This document shows positions 1-7,939 of a stretch of 64,000 bases of DNA, one piece after another. Both the position numbers and the translations under genes were made by a program. Location of the stretch: the NCBI RefSeq assembly GCF_014305095.1, contig NZ_JACRUI010000005.1:124001-188000 (forward strand), written 5' to 3'. This DNA comes from Flavobacterium kayseriense (lineage in GTDB: Bacteria > Bacteroidota > Bacteroidia > Flavobacteriales > Flavobacteriaceae). The first letter of the stretch is position 1; each line of letters opens with the position of its first letter. The notes below the pieces were generated by a model that had not been told where the DNA came from, made no database searches, and worked only from the letters and a program-made list of their open reading frames with translations.

Positions 1-308
1 AACATTAATTTCACAATTTCTAGTGGTACTTCTTCACCAGTTCCGCAAGAATGTGATTTCACGAGATTCTCTTGTAGTTTAGACAAATTATCATTTGAAA
101 TCTTAACATTGCATAAAGAACCAAATCCTGTGTTGATTCCGTAAATAGGCTCTAGATGGGAAGCCATTTTAGTATCCAAATAATCACGACATTTTTGAAT
201 ATTTACTTTAGCTTCCTCTGAAAGCGCTAAAGTTTTACCTTTATCAATAATTTCTTGAAGTATAGCTATCGAAAGTATTTCTGTACTTATATAATGTGTA
301 TTATCCAT
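1..308 (-). CDS. hutH: Histidine ammonia-lyase, N-terminal part (cut by window edge)
   Basis: Reading the minus strand from an ATG at 308 gives an open frame to the window edge. It contains the tract YGINTGFGSL, the hallmark N-terminal signature of the histidine/phenylalanine ammonia-lyase family, followed by LQENLVKSHSCGTGE, which also fits. The family removes ammonia from histidine to give urocanate, the first step of histidine breakdown. The Ala-Ser-Gly triad that forms the MIO cofactor lies beyond the window, so His versus Phe/Tyr specificity cannot be seen; histidase is the usual member in Flavobacteriia. The gene is divergent from the thr operon. Confidence 0.85.
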   Translation of the reverse strand, partial: MDNTHYISTEILSIAILQEIIDKGKTLALSEEAKVNIQKCRDYLDTKMASHLEPIYGINTGFGSLCNVKISNDNLSKLQENLVKSHSCGTGEEVPLEIVKLM

Positions 309-681
309 CTTATTTTCATTTTTGTATGCCAAATTTGATTAAATCAATATTAATAAACAACATATATCATCAATAATTGAGAAATAGACCTTCTGCTTAA
401 ACTCTAATTAGGTCAAAATAAAACCCAAACCTATTACATGACTAACGCCTATTACTAAGAAATAGCTATTCTGATACTATTAAAGTGGGCATTTAGCGAT
501 AATTGCAAAGAAAACCGACACCTAATTCCTTAAATAAAAGAGCAATCAGGTTAAATCACAAAAATTAATTCAGTTTTAAATAACAATAGTCCCTTTAAAA
601 CAGCTTTAAAATATCAAATCCTAAACCACATAACAATTAACTACTAAATATTAAAGTATTCGCAAAACGGTCAAATGGTTT
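309..681. other. Intergenic region between hutH and the thr promoter
   Basis: This A+T-rich stretch carries no convincing open frame on either strand. On the minus strand there is a TAGGTTTG box (426-433) that matches the Bacteroidetes -7 consensus TAnnTTTG and could serve hutH, but no TTTG lies at the right distance upstream of it, so it is weak. Nothing else is recognised. Confidence 0.4.
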
Positions 682-710
682 TTTGAATTTTATAAAAAGC
701 CGTATTTTTG
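682..710 (+). promoter_or_regulatory. Bacteroidetes-type promoter of the thr operon
   Basis: TTTG at 682-685 and TATTTTTG at 703-710, spaced by 17 bases, match the sigma-ABfr pattern TTTG...TAnnTTTG. The expected transcription start is about 714-717, only a few bases before the ATG of the leader peptide at 720. The leader peptide would therefore be translated from an almost leaderless transcript. Confidence 0.7.
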
Positions 711-719
711 TTGACAACA

Positions 720-821
720 ATGATAAACAATAGCGCAACATATCAATCTTCGATTACAACTCAACTTTGGGTTGGCACTGCTATGACGTTTACATTCTCT
801 ACTACAACTACAACCCCGTAG
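720..821 (+). CDS. thrL: thr operon leader peptide (33 aa)
   Basis: A short open frame runs from ATG 720 to TAG 819-821. The peptide ends in FSTTTTTP: codons 28-32 (801-815) are five Thr codons in a row, and Thr also occurs at positions 7, 13, 14, 20, 23 and 25, so 11 of 33 residues are Thr. A Thr-rich minigene right after a promoter and 110 bases before thrA is the classic layout of a threonine attenuation leader. It has no sequence resemblance that I can claim to enterobacterial ThrL; the symbol is by function and position. The predicted transcript starts within about 6 bases of the ATG. Confidence 0.75.
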   Translation: MINNSATYQSSITTQLWVGTAMTFTFSTTTTTP

Positions 822-911
822 GGGTATACACTTTTACATATAACCGTATTATATCGTTATTTCTTTCGAGAGATAAAATTCTTGGGTGAATAATAAACAT
901 TCGCTTTTTTT
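769..911 (+). promoter_or_regulatory. thr attenuator: competing hairpins and intrinsic terminator
   Basis: Three structural elements follow the Thr codons. ACCCC (813-817) pairs with GGGGT (821-825), but CAACCC (811-816) can instead pair with GGGTTG (769-774), so the two are mutually exclusive and both overlap the Thr codon run. An 8-bp stem with a TTCG loop sits at 857-876. A stem GTGAAT/ATTCGC (886-891 with 899-904, one G-U pair) is followed by seven Ts at 905-911, a typical terminator, 20 bases before the thrA ATG. Low charged tRNA-Thr would stall ribosomes on 801-815 and shift the pairing. The regulatory logic is inferred from layout; the pairings are read directly. Confidence 0.6.
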
Positions 912-930
912 CAAAATCAAAATGCACAAC

Positions 931-3378
931 ATGAAAGTATTAAAATTTGGTGGAACATCTGTAGCCAATGCCACAAATATAAAATTAGTCTTAGACATCG
1001 TTCAAAATCAAGCAAAGCAAAATCAATTAGTCGTAGTCGTTTCTGCACTAAGCAAAGTGACCGATTTATTGCAAACCGCTGCTGCGAAGGCGGCTTCTGG
1101 TGATGAAACGTATAAAACTATTGTGATCGAAATCGAAAAAAAGCATTTAGACACCATTAAAGAATTTATTCCCGTTAGCGAGCAAAGTGGCTTATTGAGT
1201 CATATTAAAAGAATCATAAACCACCTTGAAACACTCTTAGACGGCTGTTTCCTTCTTGGCGAACTCTCTCCTAGAACAGCAGATACAATTTTGAGTTTTG
1301 GCGAACTACTATCTTCTTATATTATTGCCGAAGCTTTGAAACAAAAAGTATCTAACACCGGTTATAAAGACAGTAGAGAATTAATCAAGACCAACAGCAA
1401 CTTTGGTAAAGCTGCCGTAAATTTTGACGTGACAAATAATCTAATTGCTGAGTATTATAAATCGATTGCAAACCAAGTAACAATTATGCCTGGTTTTATT
1501 GCATCGTCACAAGAAGGGATTACAACTACATTAGGTCGTGGTGGATCTGATTATACTGCTGCCATTTTAGCGGGCGCATTAGACGTAGCTGAATTAGAAA
1601 TTTGGACAGATGTAAACGGAATGTTCACTGCCAATCCACGTATTGTAAAACAAGCACAACCTATTGCTGCGATTTCGTATCATGAAGCAATGGAGTTGTC
1701 GCACTTTGGTGCCAAAGTTTTGTACCCACCAACAATTCAACCCGTTCTACAAAAAAACATTCCAATTCTGATTAAAAACACTTTTGAACCAGAAGCCGAA
1801 GGTACTTTTATTTCGAATAAAGCTGTTGCAAATGGAAATCCGGTAAAAGGAATCAGTCACATCGACAACATCTCTTTGATTACACTAGAAGGGCCAGGAA
1901 TGATTGGGGTTTTAGGATCTTCAAAACGATTATTCGAAACACTATCTCAAGCCAATGTCAATGTTATTTTTATAACTCAAGCTTCATCAGAACATTCTAT
2001 TTGTATCGGAATCTTGAATTCAGATGCTAATACGGCCGAAGAAGCAGTTAACAAAGCATTCGAAATTGAAATTTCCCAAAATAAAGTAGCTCCTTGCATC
2101 GTCGAAAGAGACCTTTGCATCATAGCTTTAGTGGGCGAAAACATGAAAAACCACCAAGGATTAAGTGGAAAAATGTTTAGCACTTTGGGTAAAAATAATG
2201 TCAATATTCGCGCTATTGCTCAAGGAGCTTCTGAAAGAAATATCTCGGCAGTAATTAATGAAAAAGATGTAAAAAAAGCATTAAATACGCTACACGAACG
2301 CTTTTTTGAAGACAACACAAAACAACTCAACTTGTTTGTAATGGGGGTTGGAAACGTAGGTGAAAAATTTATCGAACAAATAAAACAACAAAAGGAATTT
2401 CTACAGGAAAACCTCAAAATAAACCTTAGAGTCATTGCGGTAGCCAATTCTAGAAAAATGCTTTTTGACGAAGAAGGTATTGATTTAAAATCATGGCAAG
2501 CTAGCCTAGATCAAGGACAAAAATCCGATCAACAAGGCTTTATCCAGCAAGTAAAATATTTGAATTTACGAAACAGTATTTTTGTAGACATTACTGCAAA
2601 TGAAAGCGTGTCGCAAACCTACGCCACATATCTTCGCGAGAGCGTAGCTGTAGTAACTTGCAACAAAATCGCTTGTTCATCGGCTTTTGATAATTACAAA
2701 AATTTAAAGAGTTTATCACGCAGATACAATGCCCCTTTCTTATTCGAAACAAACGTGGGAGCGGGATTACCTATCATAGATACCGTAAAAAACTTAGTAG
2801 CTTCGGGCGACAAAGTGAATAAAATTCAAGCTGTTTTATCGGGAAGCTTGAACTTTATTTTCAATAATTTTGATTCAAACAACACTTTCCATGATGTAGT
2901 AAAAGAAGCTGGTGTACAAGGGTTTACAGAACCGGATCCGAAAATTGACTTGAGCGGAATAGATGTTGCTCGAAAAATTCTGATTTTAATTCGCGAAAGC
3001 GGCTACCAAATGGAAATCGAAGACATTGCAAACGAATCCTTCTTGCCTGCCGAATGTATGGCCACTACAAACAACGACGACTTTTTTAAATCGCTAACAC
3101 AATACGCAAGCCATTTTGAAGGAATTTTGGCGGAAGCCTATGCCAAAGACAGTCGCTTGAAATTTGTAGCACAATTTGAGGATGGAAAAGCAAGCGTAGG
3201 TTTGCAATTCATCCCAAAAGACCATCCCTTTTACAACTTAGAAGGTAAAGACAATATTGTCTTATTTTATACGGATCGCTACATAGACCAACCTCTTTTA
3301 ATCAAAGGTGCTGGTGCCGGAGCAGCAGTTACCGCATCAGGGATTTTTGCCGATGTAATTAGAATAGGAAACATTTAA
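931..3378 (+). CDS. thrA: Bifunctional aspartokinase / homoserine dehydrogenase I
   Basis: The enzyme phosphorylates aspartate and later reduces aspartate semialdehyde to homoserine, the first and third steps towards threonine. The N-terminal kinase shows KFGGTSV (residues 5-11) and TTLGRGGSDYTAA. Two ACT regulatory segments follow at about 300-460 (including GLSGKMFSTLGKNNVNI). The dehydrogenase begins with the NAD(P) motif MGVGNVGEKF near 470, then TNVGAGLPIIDTV and GFTEPDPKIDLSGIDVARK. At 815 residues the length is normal for the fusion. The ATG at 931 is chosen because homologues begin at MKVLKFGG; an ATG at 922 and a GTG at 886 are in frame, but the latter lies in the terminator stem. 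First gene of thrABC. Confidence 0.95.
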   Translation: MKVLKFGGTSVANATNIKLVLDIVQNQAKQNQLVVVVSALSKVTDLLQTAAAKAASGDETYKTIVIEIEKKHLDTIKEFIPVSEQSGLLSHIKRIINHLETLLDGCFLLGELSPRTADTILSFGELLSSYIIAEALKQKVSNTGYKDSRELIKTNSNFGKAAVNFDVTNNLIAEYYKSIANQVTIMPGFIASSQEGITTTLGRGGSDYTAAILAGALDVAELEIWTDVNGMFTANPRIVKQAQPIAAISYHEAMELSHFGAKVLYPPTIQPVLQKNIPILIKNTFEPEAEGTFISNKAVANGNPVKGISHIDNISLITLEGPGMIGVLGSSKRLFETLSQANVNVIFITQASSEHSICIGILNSDANTAEEAVNKAFEIEISQNKVAPCIVERDLCIIALVGENMKNHQGLSGKMFSTLGKNNVNIRAIAQGASERNISAVINEKDVKKALNTLHERFFEDNTKQLNLFVMGVGNVGEKFIEQIKQQKEFLQENLKINLRVIAVANSRKMLFDEEGIDLKSWQASLDQGQKSDQQGFIQQVKYLNLRNSIFVDITANESVSQTYATYLRESVAVVTCNKIACSSAFDNYKNLKSLSRRYNAPFLFETNVGAGLPIIDTVKNLVASGDKVNKIQAVLSGSLNFIFNNFDSNNTFHDVVKEAGVQGFTEPDPKIDLSGIDVARKILILIRESGYQMEIEDIANESFLPAECMATTNNDDFFKSLTQYASHFEGILAEAYAKDSRLKFVAQFEDGKASVGLQFIPKDHPFYNLEGKDNIVLFYTDRYIDQPLLIKGAGAGAAVTASGIFADVIRIGNI

Positions 3379-3387
3379 TTTAGTAAC

Positions 3388-3471
3388 AAAGTCGAATGTC
3401 ATAAAATCCGAAAGATTTCAACGAAATTTTAAGACAATATATTCGACTTTATGACTTTAGACTTTAAGACT
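3388..3471 (+). repeat. Inverted and tandem short repeats between thrA and thrB
   Basis: AAAGTCGAAT (3388-3397) and ATTCGACTTT (3441-3450) form a perfect 10-bp inverted repeat with a 43-base spacer. The second arm runs into three copies of GACTTTA (3445-3471). There is no T run after the stem, so it is not an obvious terminator. It could be an mRNA processing or stability hairpin between the two cistrons. Confidence 0.4.
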
Positions 3472-3477
3472 CACAAC

Positions 3478-4398
3478 ATGAACGAAATAAAAATATTCTG
3501 CCCTGCTACTATTGCTAACCTATCTTGTGGATTTGATGTCCTAGGATTGTGTTTGGACAATGTGGGTGACGAAATGATTATTAAGAAATCAGATCAAAAA
3601 GGAATTCGCATCACTAAAATAATTGGCGCCGATTTACCGCTCGAAACGGAAAAAAATGTCGCGGGTGTTGCTGCTTTGGCAATGCTAGCAGCACTGAATT
3701 CAAATGCGGGATTTGAAATCGAAATCTACAAAAAAATCAAAGCCGGGAGCGGTATTGGTAGTAGCGCCGCTAGTTCGGCAGGAGCGGTTTTTGGAATCAA
3801 CGAATTGCTAGGTCGTCCTTTTGAAGTCAAAGATTTGGTACAATTTGCCATGCAAGGCGAAAAACTAGCTTGCGGAAACGCCCATGCTGATAATGTGGCT
3901 CCTGCCCTTTTGGGTGGTTTTACGCTGGTACGCAGTTATGCACCGCTAGATATTATCAAAATCGAAAGTCCGTCAGAGTTGTATGCAACTGTGGTGCATC
4001 CTCAAATTGAGTTAAAAACATCGGATGCTCGCTCGGTATTAAAGCAAACGGTTTCCTTAAAAAGCGCCATTATGCAATGGGGAAATGTAGGTGGCTTAAT
4101 CGCTGGTTTGTACACAAAGGATTACGACTTAATTGGTCGCTCTTTGCATGACGAAATCGTAGAACCTTTGCGCAGCGTATTAATTCCAGGATTTGATTTA
4201 ATCAAACAAACGGCTTTAGAAAACGGCGCTTTAGGTTCAGGGATCTCTGGTTCAGGACCTTCAGTTTTTGCTTTAAGCAAAGGCGAAGCAACCGCTACTA
4301 AAATTGCCAAAGCCATGAGCGAAGTGTACGATAAAATGCAGATGCCATACGAAATTCATGTTTCAAAAGTAAGTCCTGATGGTGTCAAAATACTTTAA
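3478..4398 (+). CDS. thrB: Homoserine kinase
   Basis: A GHMP-family kinase that phosphorylates homoserine at the oxygen, the fourth step of threonine synthesis, in the cytoplasm. The N-terminus PATIANLSCGFDVLGLC is the typical substrate-binding start. The GHMP ATP-binding loop appears as KAGSGIGSSAASSAGAV, and GALGSGISGSGPSVFAL is the C-terminal GHMP motif. The start at 3478 (MNEIKIFCP) is preferred over an in-frame upstream ATG at 3451, which would add only nine residues made of the tandem GACTTTA repeat. The length of 306 residues is normal. It sits between thrA and thrC. Confidence 0.95.
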   Translation: MNEIKIFCPATIANLSCGFDVLGLCLDNVGDEMIIKKSDQKGIRITKIIGADLPLETEKNVAGVAALAMLAALNSNAGFEIEIYKKIKAGSGIGSSAASSAGAVFGINELLGRPFEVKDLVQFAMQGEKLACGNAHADNVAPALLGGFTLVRSYAPLDIIKIESPSELYATVVHPQIELKTSDARSVLKQTVSLKSAIMQWGNVGGLIAGLYTKDYDLIGRSLHDEIVEPLRSVLIPGFDLIKQTALENGALGSGISGSGPSVFALSKGEATATKIAKAMSEVYDKMQMPYEIHVSKVSPDGVKIL

Positions 4399-4434
4399 TA
4401 CAACTTCTCCCAAGGGAAATAATAAAAATATAAT

Positions 4435-4460
4435 GAGATTGCTTCGTGCCTCGCAATGAC
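4435..4460 (+). repeat. Short palindromic repeat remnant between thrB and thrC
   Basis: ATTGC (4438-4442) and GCAAT (4453-4457) pair around TTCGTGCCTC. The sentence-like string ending TCGCAATGAC resembles, from memory, short palindromic repeats scattered in many bacterial genomes. It lies just before the thrC start and contains an in-frame ATG (4456) that would otherwise extend thrC. Confidence 0.4.
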
Positions 4461-4467
4461 TATAACA

Positions 4468-5757
4468 ATGAAATACTACAGTTTAAACCATAACGCCCCA
4501 AATGTTTCTTTTCAAGAAGCCGTAATTCAAGGATTAGCTAGCGATAAAGGATTGTATTTTCCAGAATCGATCACGCCCTTGCCGCAAGCCTTTTTTGATG
4601 GAATAGAAGATTTATCCAATGAAGAAATTGCCTTTCAAGCCATCCGTCAGTTTGTAGGTGATGAAATTCCAGAACCCAAACTAAAAGAAATTATTGCTGA
4701 TACCCTATGTTTTGATTTTCCGGTGGTCGAAGTCGAAAGCGGAATCTATTCTCTTGAATTATTCCATGGACCTACTATGGCGTTCAAGGATGTGGGAGCG
4801 CGCTTTATGTCGCGTTGCTTGGGGTATTTTAACAAAGACAAAAAAGACAGTAAAAATACCGTTCTTGTAGCGACCTCTGGAGATACAGGTGGCGCCGTTG
4901 CTAGCGGTTTCCTTGGTGTCAATGGTGTGGAAGTCATTATCTTGTACCCATCGGGCAAAGTGAGCGACATTCAGGAGCGACAATTAACTACGCTCGGGCA
5001 AAACATCAAAGCGCTAGAAGTAGATGGCATGTTTGATGATTGCCAAGACATGGTCAAAAAAGCATTTTTAGATGAGAACTTGAAACACCATAATTTGACA
5101 TCGGCTAATTCTATCAATATAGCACGCTGGTTGCCGCAAATGTTTTACTTTTTCTTTGCCTACAAAACCTTAAAAAAGCAAAACAAACCCCTAGTTTTCT
5201 CTTGCCCCTCTGGGAATTTCGGAAATATTTGCGCAGGAATTATCGCCAAAAAAATGGGCTTGCCTGTGGAGCATTTCGTTGCTTCTACCAATGTGAATGA
5301 CACCGTGCCTCGCTTTTTAGAAAACGGAATCTACGACCCAAAACCATCCAAAGCCACAATATCAAACGCGATGGATGTGGGGAATCCAAGTAATTTTATT
5401 CGTATTCAGGAAATGTACAACAATGATTTGGAGCAATTCAATACAGACTTTTCGTCGTTTACTTTTACTGATGATGAAACGATTGCAGCCATGAAATCCA
5501 TTTATGCCGCTAACGGGTATATTGCCGAACCGCATGGCGCTGTGGGCTATCTAGGATTGAAAAAAGAATTAGCAAACCATCCCAACGCAATTGGTATTTT
5601 CTTAGAAACTGCTCACCCAATCAAGTTTTTAGACACGGTGGAACCGACATTAAATGTAAAATTACCGATCCCCACACAAATTGAAAGCGTGTTAGGAAAA
5701 GAAAAGATACGCACCAAAATCAAGACCTATGAAGACTTTAAAGCGTTTTTAGGCTAA
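4468..5757 (+). CDS. thrC: Threonine synthase
   Basis: A PLP enzyme that converts phosphohomoserine to threonine, the final step of the operon. The segment ELFHGPTMAFKDVGARFM carries the PLP-binding lysine (in FKD), followed by VATSGDTGGAVASGF, the phosphate and substrate loop. Further on come SANSINIARWLPQ and CPSGNFGN, a second glycine-rich PLP phosphate contact. The short N-terminal part YYSLNHNAPNVSFQEAV matches the type with about 430 residues. The ATG at 4468 is chosen because the upstream in-frame ATG lies inside a repeat. Transcription ends at a strong terminator 25 bases after the stop. Confidence 0.95.
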   Translation: MKYYSLNHNAPNVSFQEAVIQGLASDKGLYFPESITPLPQAFFDGIEDLSNEEIAFQAIRQFVGDEIPEPKLKEIIADTLCFDFPVVEVESGIYSLELFHGPTMAFKDVGARFMSRCLGYFNKDKKDSKNTVLVATSGDTGGAVASGFLGVNGVEVIILYPSGKVSDIQERQLTTLGQNIKALEVDGMFDDCQDMVKKAFLDENLKHHNLTSANSINIARWLPQMFYFFFAYKTLKKQNKPLVFSCPSGNFGNICAGIIAKKMGLPVEHFVASTNVNDTVPRFLENGIYDPKPSKATISNAMDVGNPSNFIRIQEMYNNDLEQFNTDFSSFTFTDDETIAAMKSIYAANGYIAEPHGAVGYLGLKKELANHPNAIGIFLETAHPIKFLDTVEPTLNVKLPIPTQIESVLGKEKIRTKIKTYEDFKAFLG

Positions 5758-5781
5758 GACGTACAGCTTATGAAATACAGA

Positions 5782-5816
5782 AACCGATTGGAAATACTTT
5801 TCAGTCGGTTTTTTTT
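5782..5816 (+). terminator. Terminator of the thrABC operon
   Basis: AACCGATTG (5782-5790) pairs with CAGTCGGTT (5802-5810) around an 11-base loop (one G-T pair), followed by a run of Ts to 5816. It lies directly after thrC and closes the operon. Confidence 0.85.
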
Positions 5817-5820
5817 ATGT

Positions 5821-5932
5821 TTTGGGCATGCCCCTACCTCCACTCCGTTGCAGTAGCGTCGCGCTGTGCATTGCAATCTCCCAATAAAAATTGGGAGGAT
5901 TTCCACTGCCATCCCTCATGCGAGAAAAATAG
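5821..5932 (+). repeat. Degenerate copy of an interspersed flavobacterial repeat (forward)
   Basis: This GC-richer, strongly self-pairing stretch contains the palindrome GGGCATGCCC (5824-5833), AGCG-TCG-CGCT, and a perfect 8-bp stem CTCCCAAT/ATTGGGAG with an AAAA loop (5878-5897), then CACTGCCATCCCTCATGC. The order GTCGsGCT...hairpin...CTGCyATCCCTCA is found again, inverted, at 12468-12576. I recall such elements from many Flavobacterium intergenic regions, but that is memory, not a search. It marks the left edge of the accessory block. Confidence 0.55.
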
Positions 5933-6131
5933 TTAATTGACTAATTCGTAGATTTACTTTCCTGTTTTAAAAAATACTGCCAAACTCTCCTATGTAAGAA
6001 AAAATGCTATATTTGTAAGAGGTGGTTGAAGTATGAATTAAGAAACAACTTTAAATCATAATAAGTCTCAAACTATAAATAGTAGTTTTTTGTGATGATT
6101 TAATGTAGTTAGCAGTAAATTTCGCGTAAAG
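5933..6131. other. Non-coding stretch before the ATPase gene
   Basis: No supported gene is seen. A TATATTTG box at 6008-6015 fits the -7 consensus TAnnTTTG, without a clear TTTG partner about 20 bases upstream. If used, it would give a leader of about 190 bases for the ATPase gene that passes through the inverted repeat at 6132-6165. Confidence 0.3.
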
Positions 6132-6165
6132 TGGACAAAATCTAAAACTGCAATAATTTTGTCCA
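6132..6165 (+). promoter_or_regulatory. Operator-like perfect inverted repeat upstream of the ATPase
   Basis: TGGACAAAAT (6132-6141) and ATTTTGTCCA (6156-6165) form a perfect 10-bp inverted repeat with a 14-base spacer, 46 bases before the ATPase start. The second arm is followed by As, not Ts, so a forward terminator is unlikely. A dimeric repressor site or an mRNA hairpin fits best. No regulator gene is seen next to it. Confidence 0.45.
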
Positions 6166-6211
6166 AAAAAATATAATTAATTACAATTTAACTAAATTTA
6201 AAAAAAAAATC

Positions 6212-7753
6212 ATGTCTTTTTTTAAAAAATTATCTTCTCCTGAAACGCCAGCAAATGGTACAACAAAAAATTTTTTTATTGGTACACCAGAAGCAGAAGG
6301 TGAATTAACTGGGAACTCTAAAATGAAATTAGGAGAAATTTTCGGGGATTACTTAAATGTATTTCCAGAACTAGAAACGGAGAAATTTATAGTAACTGGT
6401 CGTAAAGGTGCAGGGAAATCTGCGATCGCAGAATATATAAATTTTACTGCCGGAAATGATGCTAATGTTTTTTGTGATTTTATAAAAACAAGAGATTTTG
6501 ATTCGCAAAAAATTGTGCAAATTGGAAAAGAAAATGGCTTAATAATTGAAGAAAAGCTTTTGTTCGAATGGCTTATACTAACGAAATTAACTAAGTTGAT
6601 TGTTTCAGATCAATCAAAAATAAAAAGTCAAGAATCAAAAGATTTACGACAATTTTTAGAGAGGAATAGTGGATTAATTGATATAAGAAACTATGAAATA
6701 TCTGAAATTATAAAAAATAAAGAATTACAAGTAAATATTGAATATTTTAAGAGAGCGTTTACTTCACTTTTTAAGAGAAGTACAAATATAAAAGAACATA
6801 AAGCTCCTTTTTATAAAATATTGCCCCATTTAAATGAAGTTGTAATTAAATTACTTAAAGAGAATGTCTCTGAAAACGAATATGTCTTAATTTTTGATGA
6901 TTTAGATATTGGTTTTAAGGAAAATAACGAACATAGTATTGAAACTGTAACAAATATTTTACGAGTTGCAAAAGACTATAATATTGATTTCTTTGGGAAA
7001 AATGATTTAAAAGCTAAAGTCATAATCTTATTGCGTGACGATATTAAAAGAATCATTGTCAAATATAATGCTGATACAGCAAAATTGTTTTCGTCTTATG
7101 AAATTCCTCTAACTTGGTATGAGCATGAAAAATTCAAAACAAATGAAAACGCAGTTGGGCTAAAACAACTAATTAATAAAAGAATTGAGATTAATTTTGA
7201 AAAAGAAAATGTAGAATATTCAAAGAATGATCCTTGGTCAACTTTAATTAAAACTGATTATCAATACAATGGAAGTAGTTTTAAGTATGTAATAGAATAT
7301 ACTTTTTTTAAACCACGAGATTTAATTTTATTTTTTAAAGCACTTCCTCAACATGCATTTAAAATTCCATTAAGTTTTAATGATATCCAAAAATTATTAT
7401 ATTCATACATTGAAGAGCAAATGCACGAAGTAAGAAATGAATTATCTTCAACTTTTACCCCAGAGGACATAACCAAGATTTTTATTGCACTTAAAAATTT
7501 AAAATACCGACAACCTTTAGAAATGAATGATTTACTAGAGGAATTCATAGAAATTGACTTAGAATATGATCCCATGATGACACTTTTACATCTGTTTAAT
7601 TACTCCTTAATTGGTAACATTGAAAATATTGAAAACGGACAAACTATGATTTACTTTAAGCATAGAGAAAAAAGAGAAGAGCCTTTAAAAATAAATTTTG
7701 AAAGTAATTTCATTTATCATAAAATTCTCGAAGTATACCTTAAGAAAATGTAA
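6212..7753 (+). CDS. P-loop ATPase, possibly of the Sll1717/FunZ type
   Basis: A 513-residue soluble ATPase. Walker A is TGRKGAGKSAIAEY (residues 62-75), Walker B is YVLIFDDLDIGF (224-235), and KVIILLRDDI (269-278) looks like a sensor-1 strand. No membrane segment or signal peptide is visible, and no nuclease motif is recognised. The overall look matches proteins annotated as P-loop ATPase, Sll1717 family, which often sit in variable or defence-rich regions; this is recognition by motif only. The gene is visibly more A+T-rich than thrABC, which suggests a separate origin. A palindrome lies just upstream, and a nuclease-methyltransferase gene follows after 186 bases. A STAND-like or KAP-like ATPase is the main alternative. 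Confidence 0.6.
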   Translation: MSFFKKLSSPETPANGTTKNFFIGTPEAEGELTGNSKMKLGEIFGDYLNVFPELETEKFIVTGRKGAGKSAIAEYINFTAGNDANVFCDFIKTRDFDSQKIVQIGKENGLIIEEKLLFEWLILTKLTKLIVSDQSKIKSQESKDLRQFLERNSGLIDIRNYEISEIIKNKELQVNIEYFKRAFTSLFKRSTNIKEHKAPFYKILPHLNEVVIKLLKENVSENEYVLIFDDLDIGFKENNEHSIETVTNILRVAKDYNIDFFGKNDLKAKVIILLRDDIKRIIVKYNADTAKLFSSYEIPLTWYEHEKFKTNENAVGLKQLINKRIEINFEKENVEYSKNDPWSTLIKTDYQYNGSSFKYVIEYTFFKPRDLILFFKALPQHAFKIPLSFNDIQKLLYSYIEEQMHEVRNELSSTFTPEDITKIFIALKNLKYRQPLEMNDLLEEFIEIDLEYDPMMTLLHLFNYSLIGNIENIENGQTMIYFKHREKREEPLKINFESNFIYHKILEVYLKKM

Positions 7754-7939
7754 ATATCTCGTTGTCATACCTAAATAAAAATAAACCATCAATAGTAATT
7801 TAGCAAAAGTGCAGTTTTAGTAGACTTACCGTTTCGTAAAAAACACTATTTCCACTTAAAATAGGCGTCAACAATAACAAAGCCACGTAAAATCACTAGC
7901 AATTAAATCCTTGCATTAAAACTGTAGATAAACCATAAA

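Noticed and set aside
857..876. TTCG-loop hairpin as the thr terminator
   Set aside because: An 8-bp stem is present but AAATTC follows, not a T run. The terminator is the next stem at 886-904 with seven Ts.
886..930. In-frame GTG at 886 and ATG at 922 as thrA starts
   Set aside because: The GTG lies inside the terminator stem and the added residues (FFKIKMHN) are not part of any aspartokinase. The ATG at 922 is only three codons earlier and cannot be excluded, but MKVLKFGG is the usual start.
3388..3450. Inverted repeat between thrA and thrB as a terminator
   Set aside because: The spacer is 43 bases and no T run follows; thrB clearly belongs to the same operon.
5821..5932. Structured region after thrC as a riboswitch
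   Set aside because: It lies after the operon terminator, is far from the next start, and its counterpart is at 12.5 kb in reverse orientation, so a repeat element explains it better.
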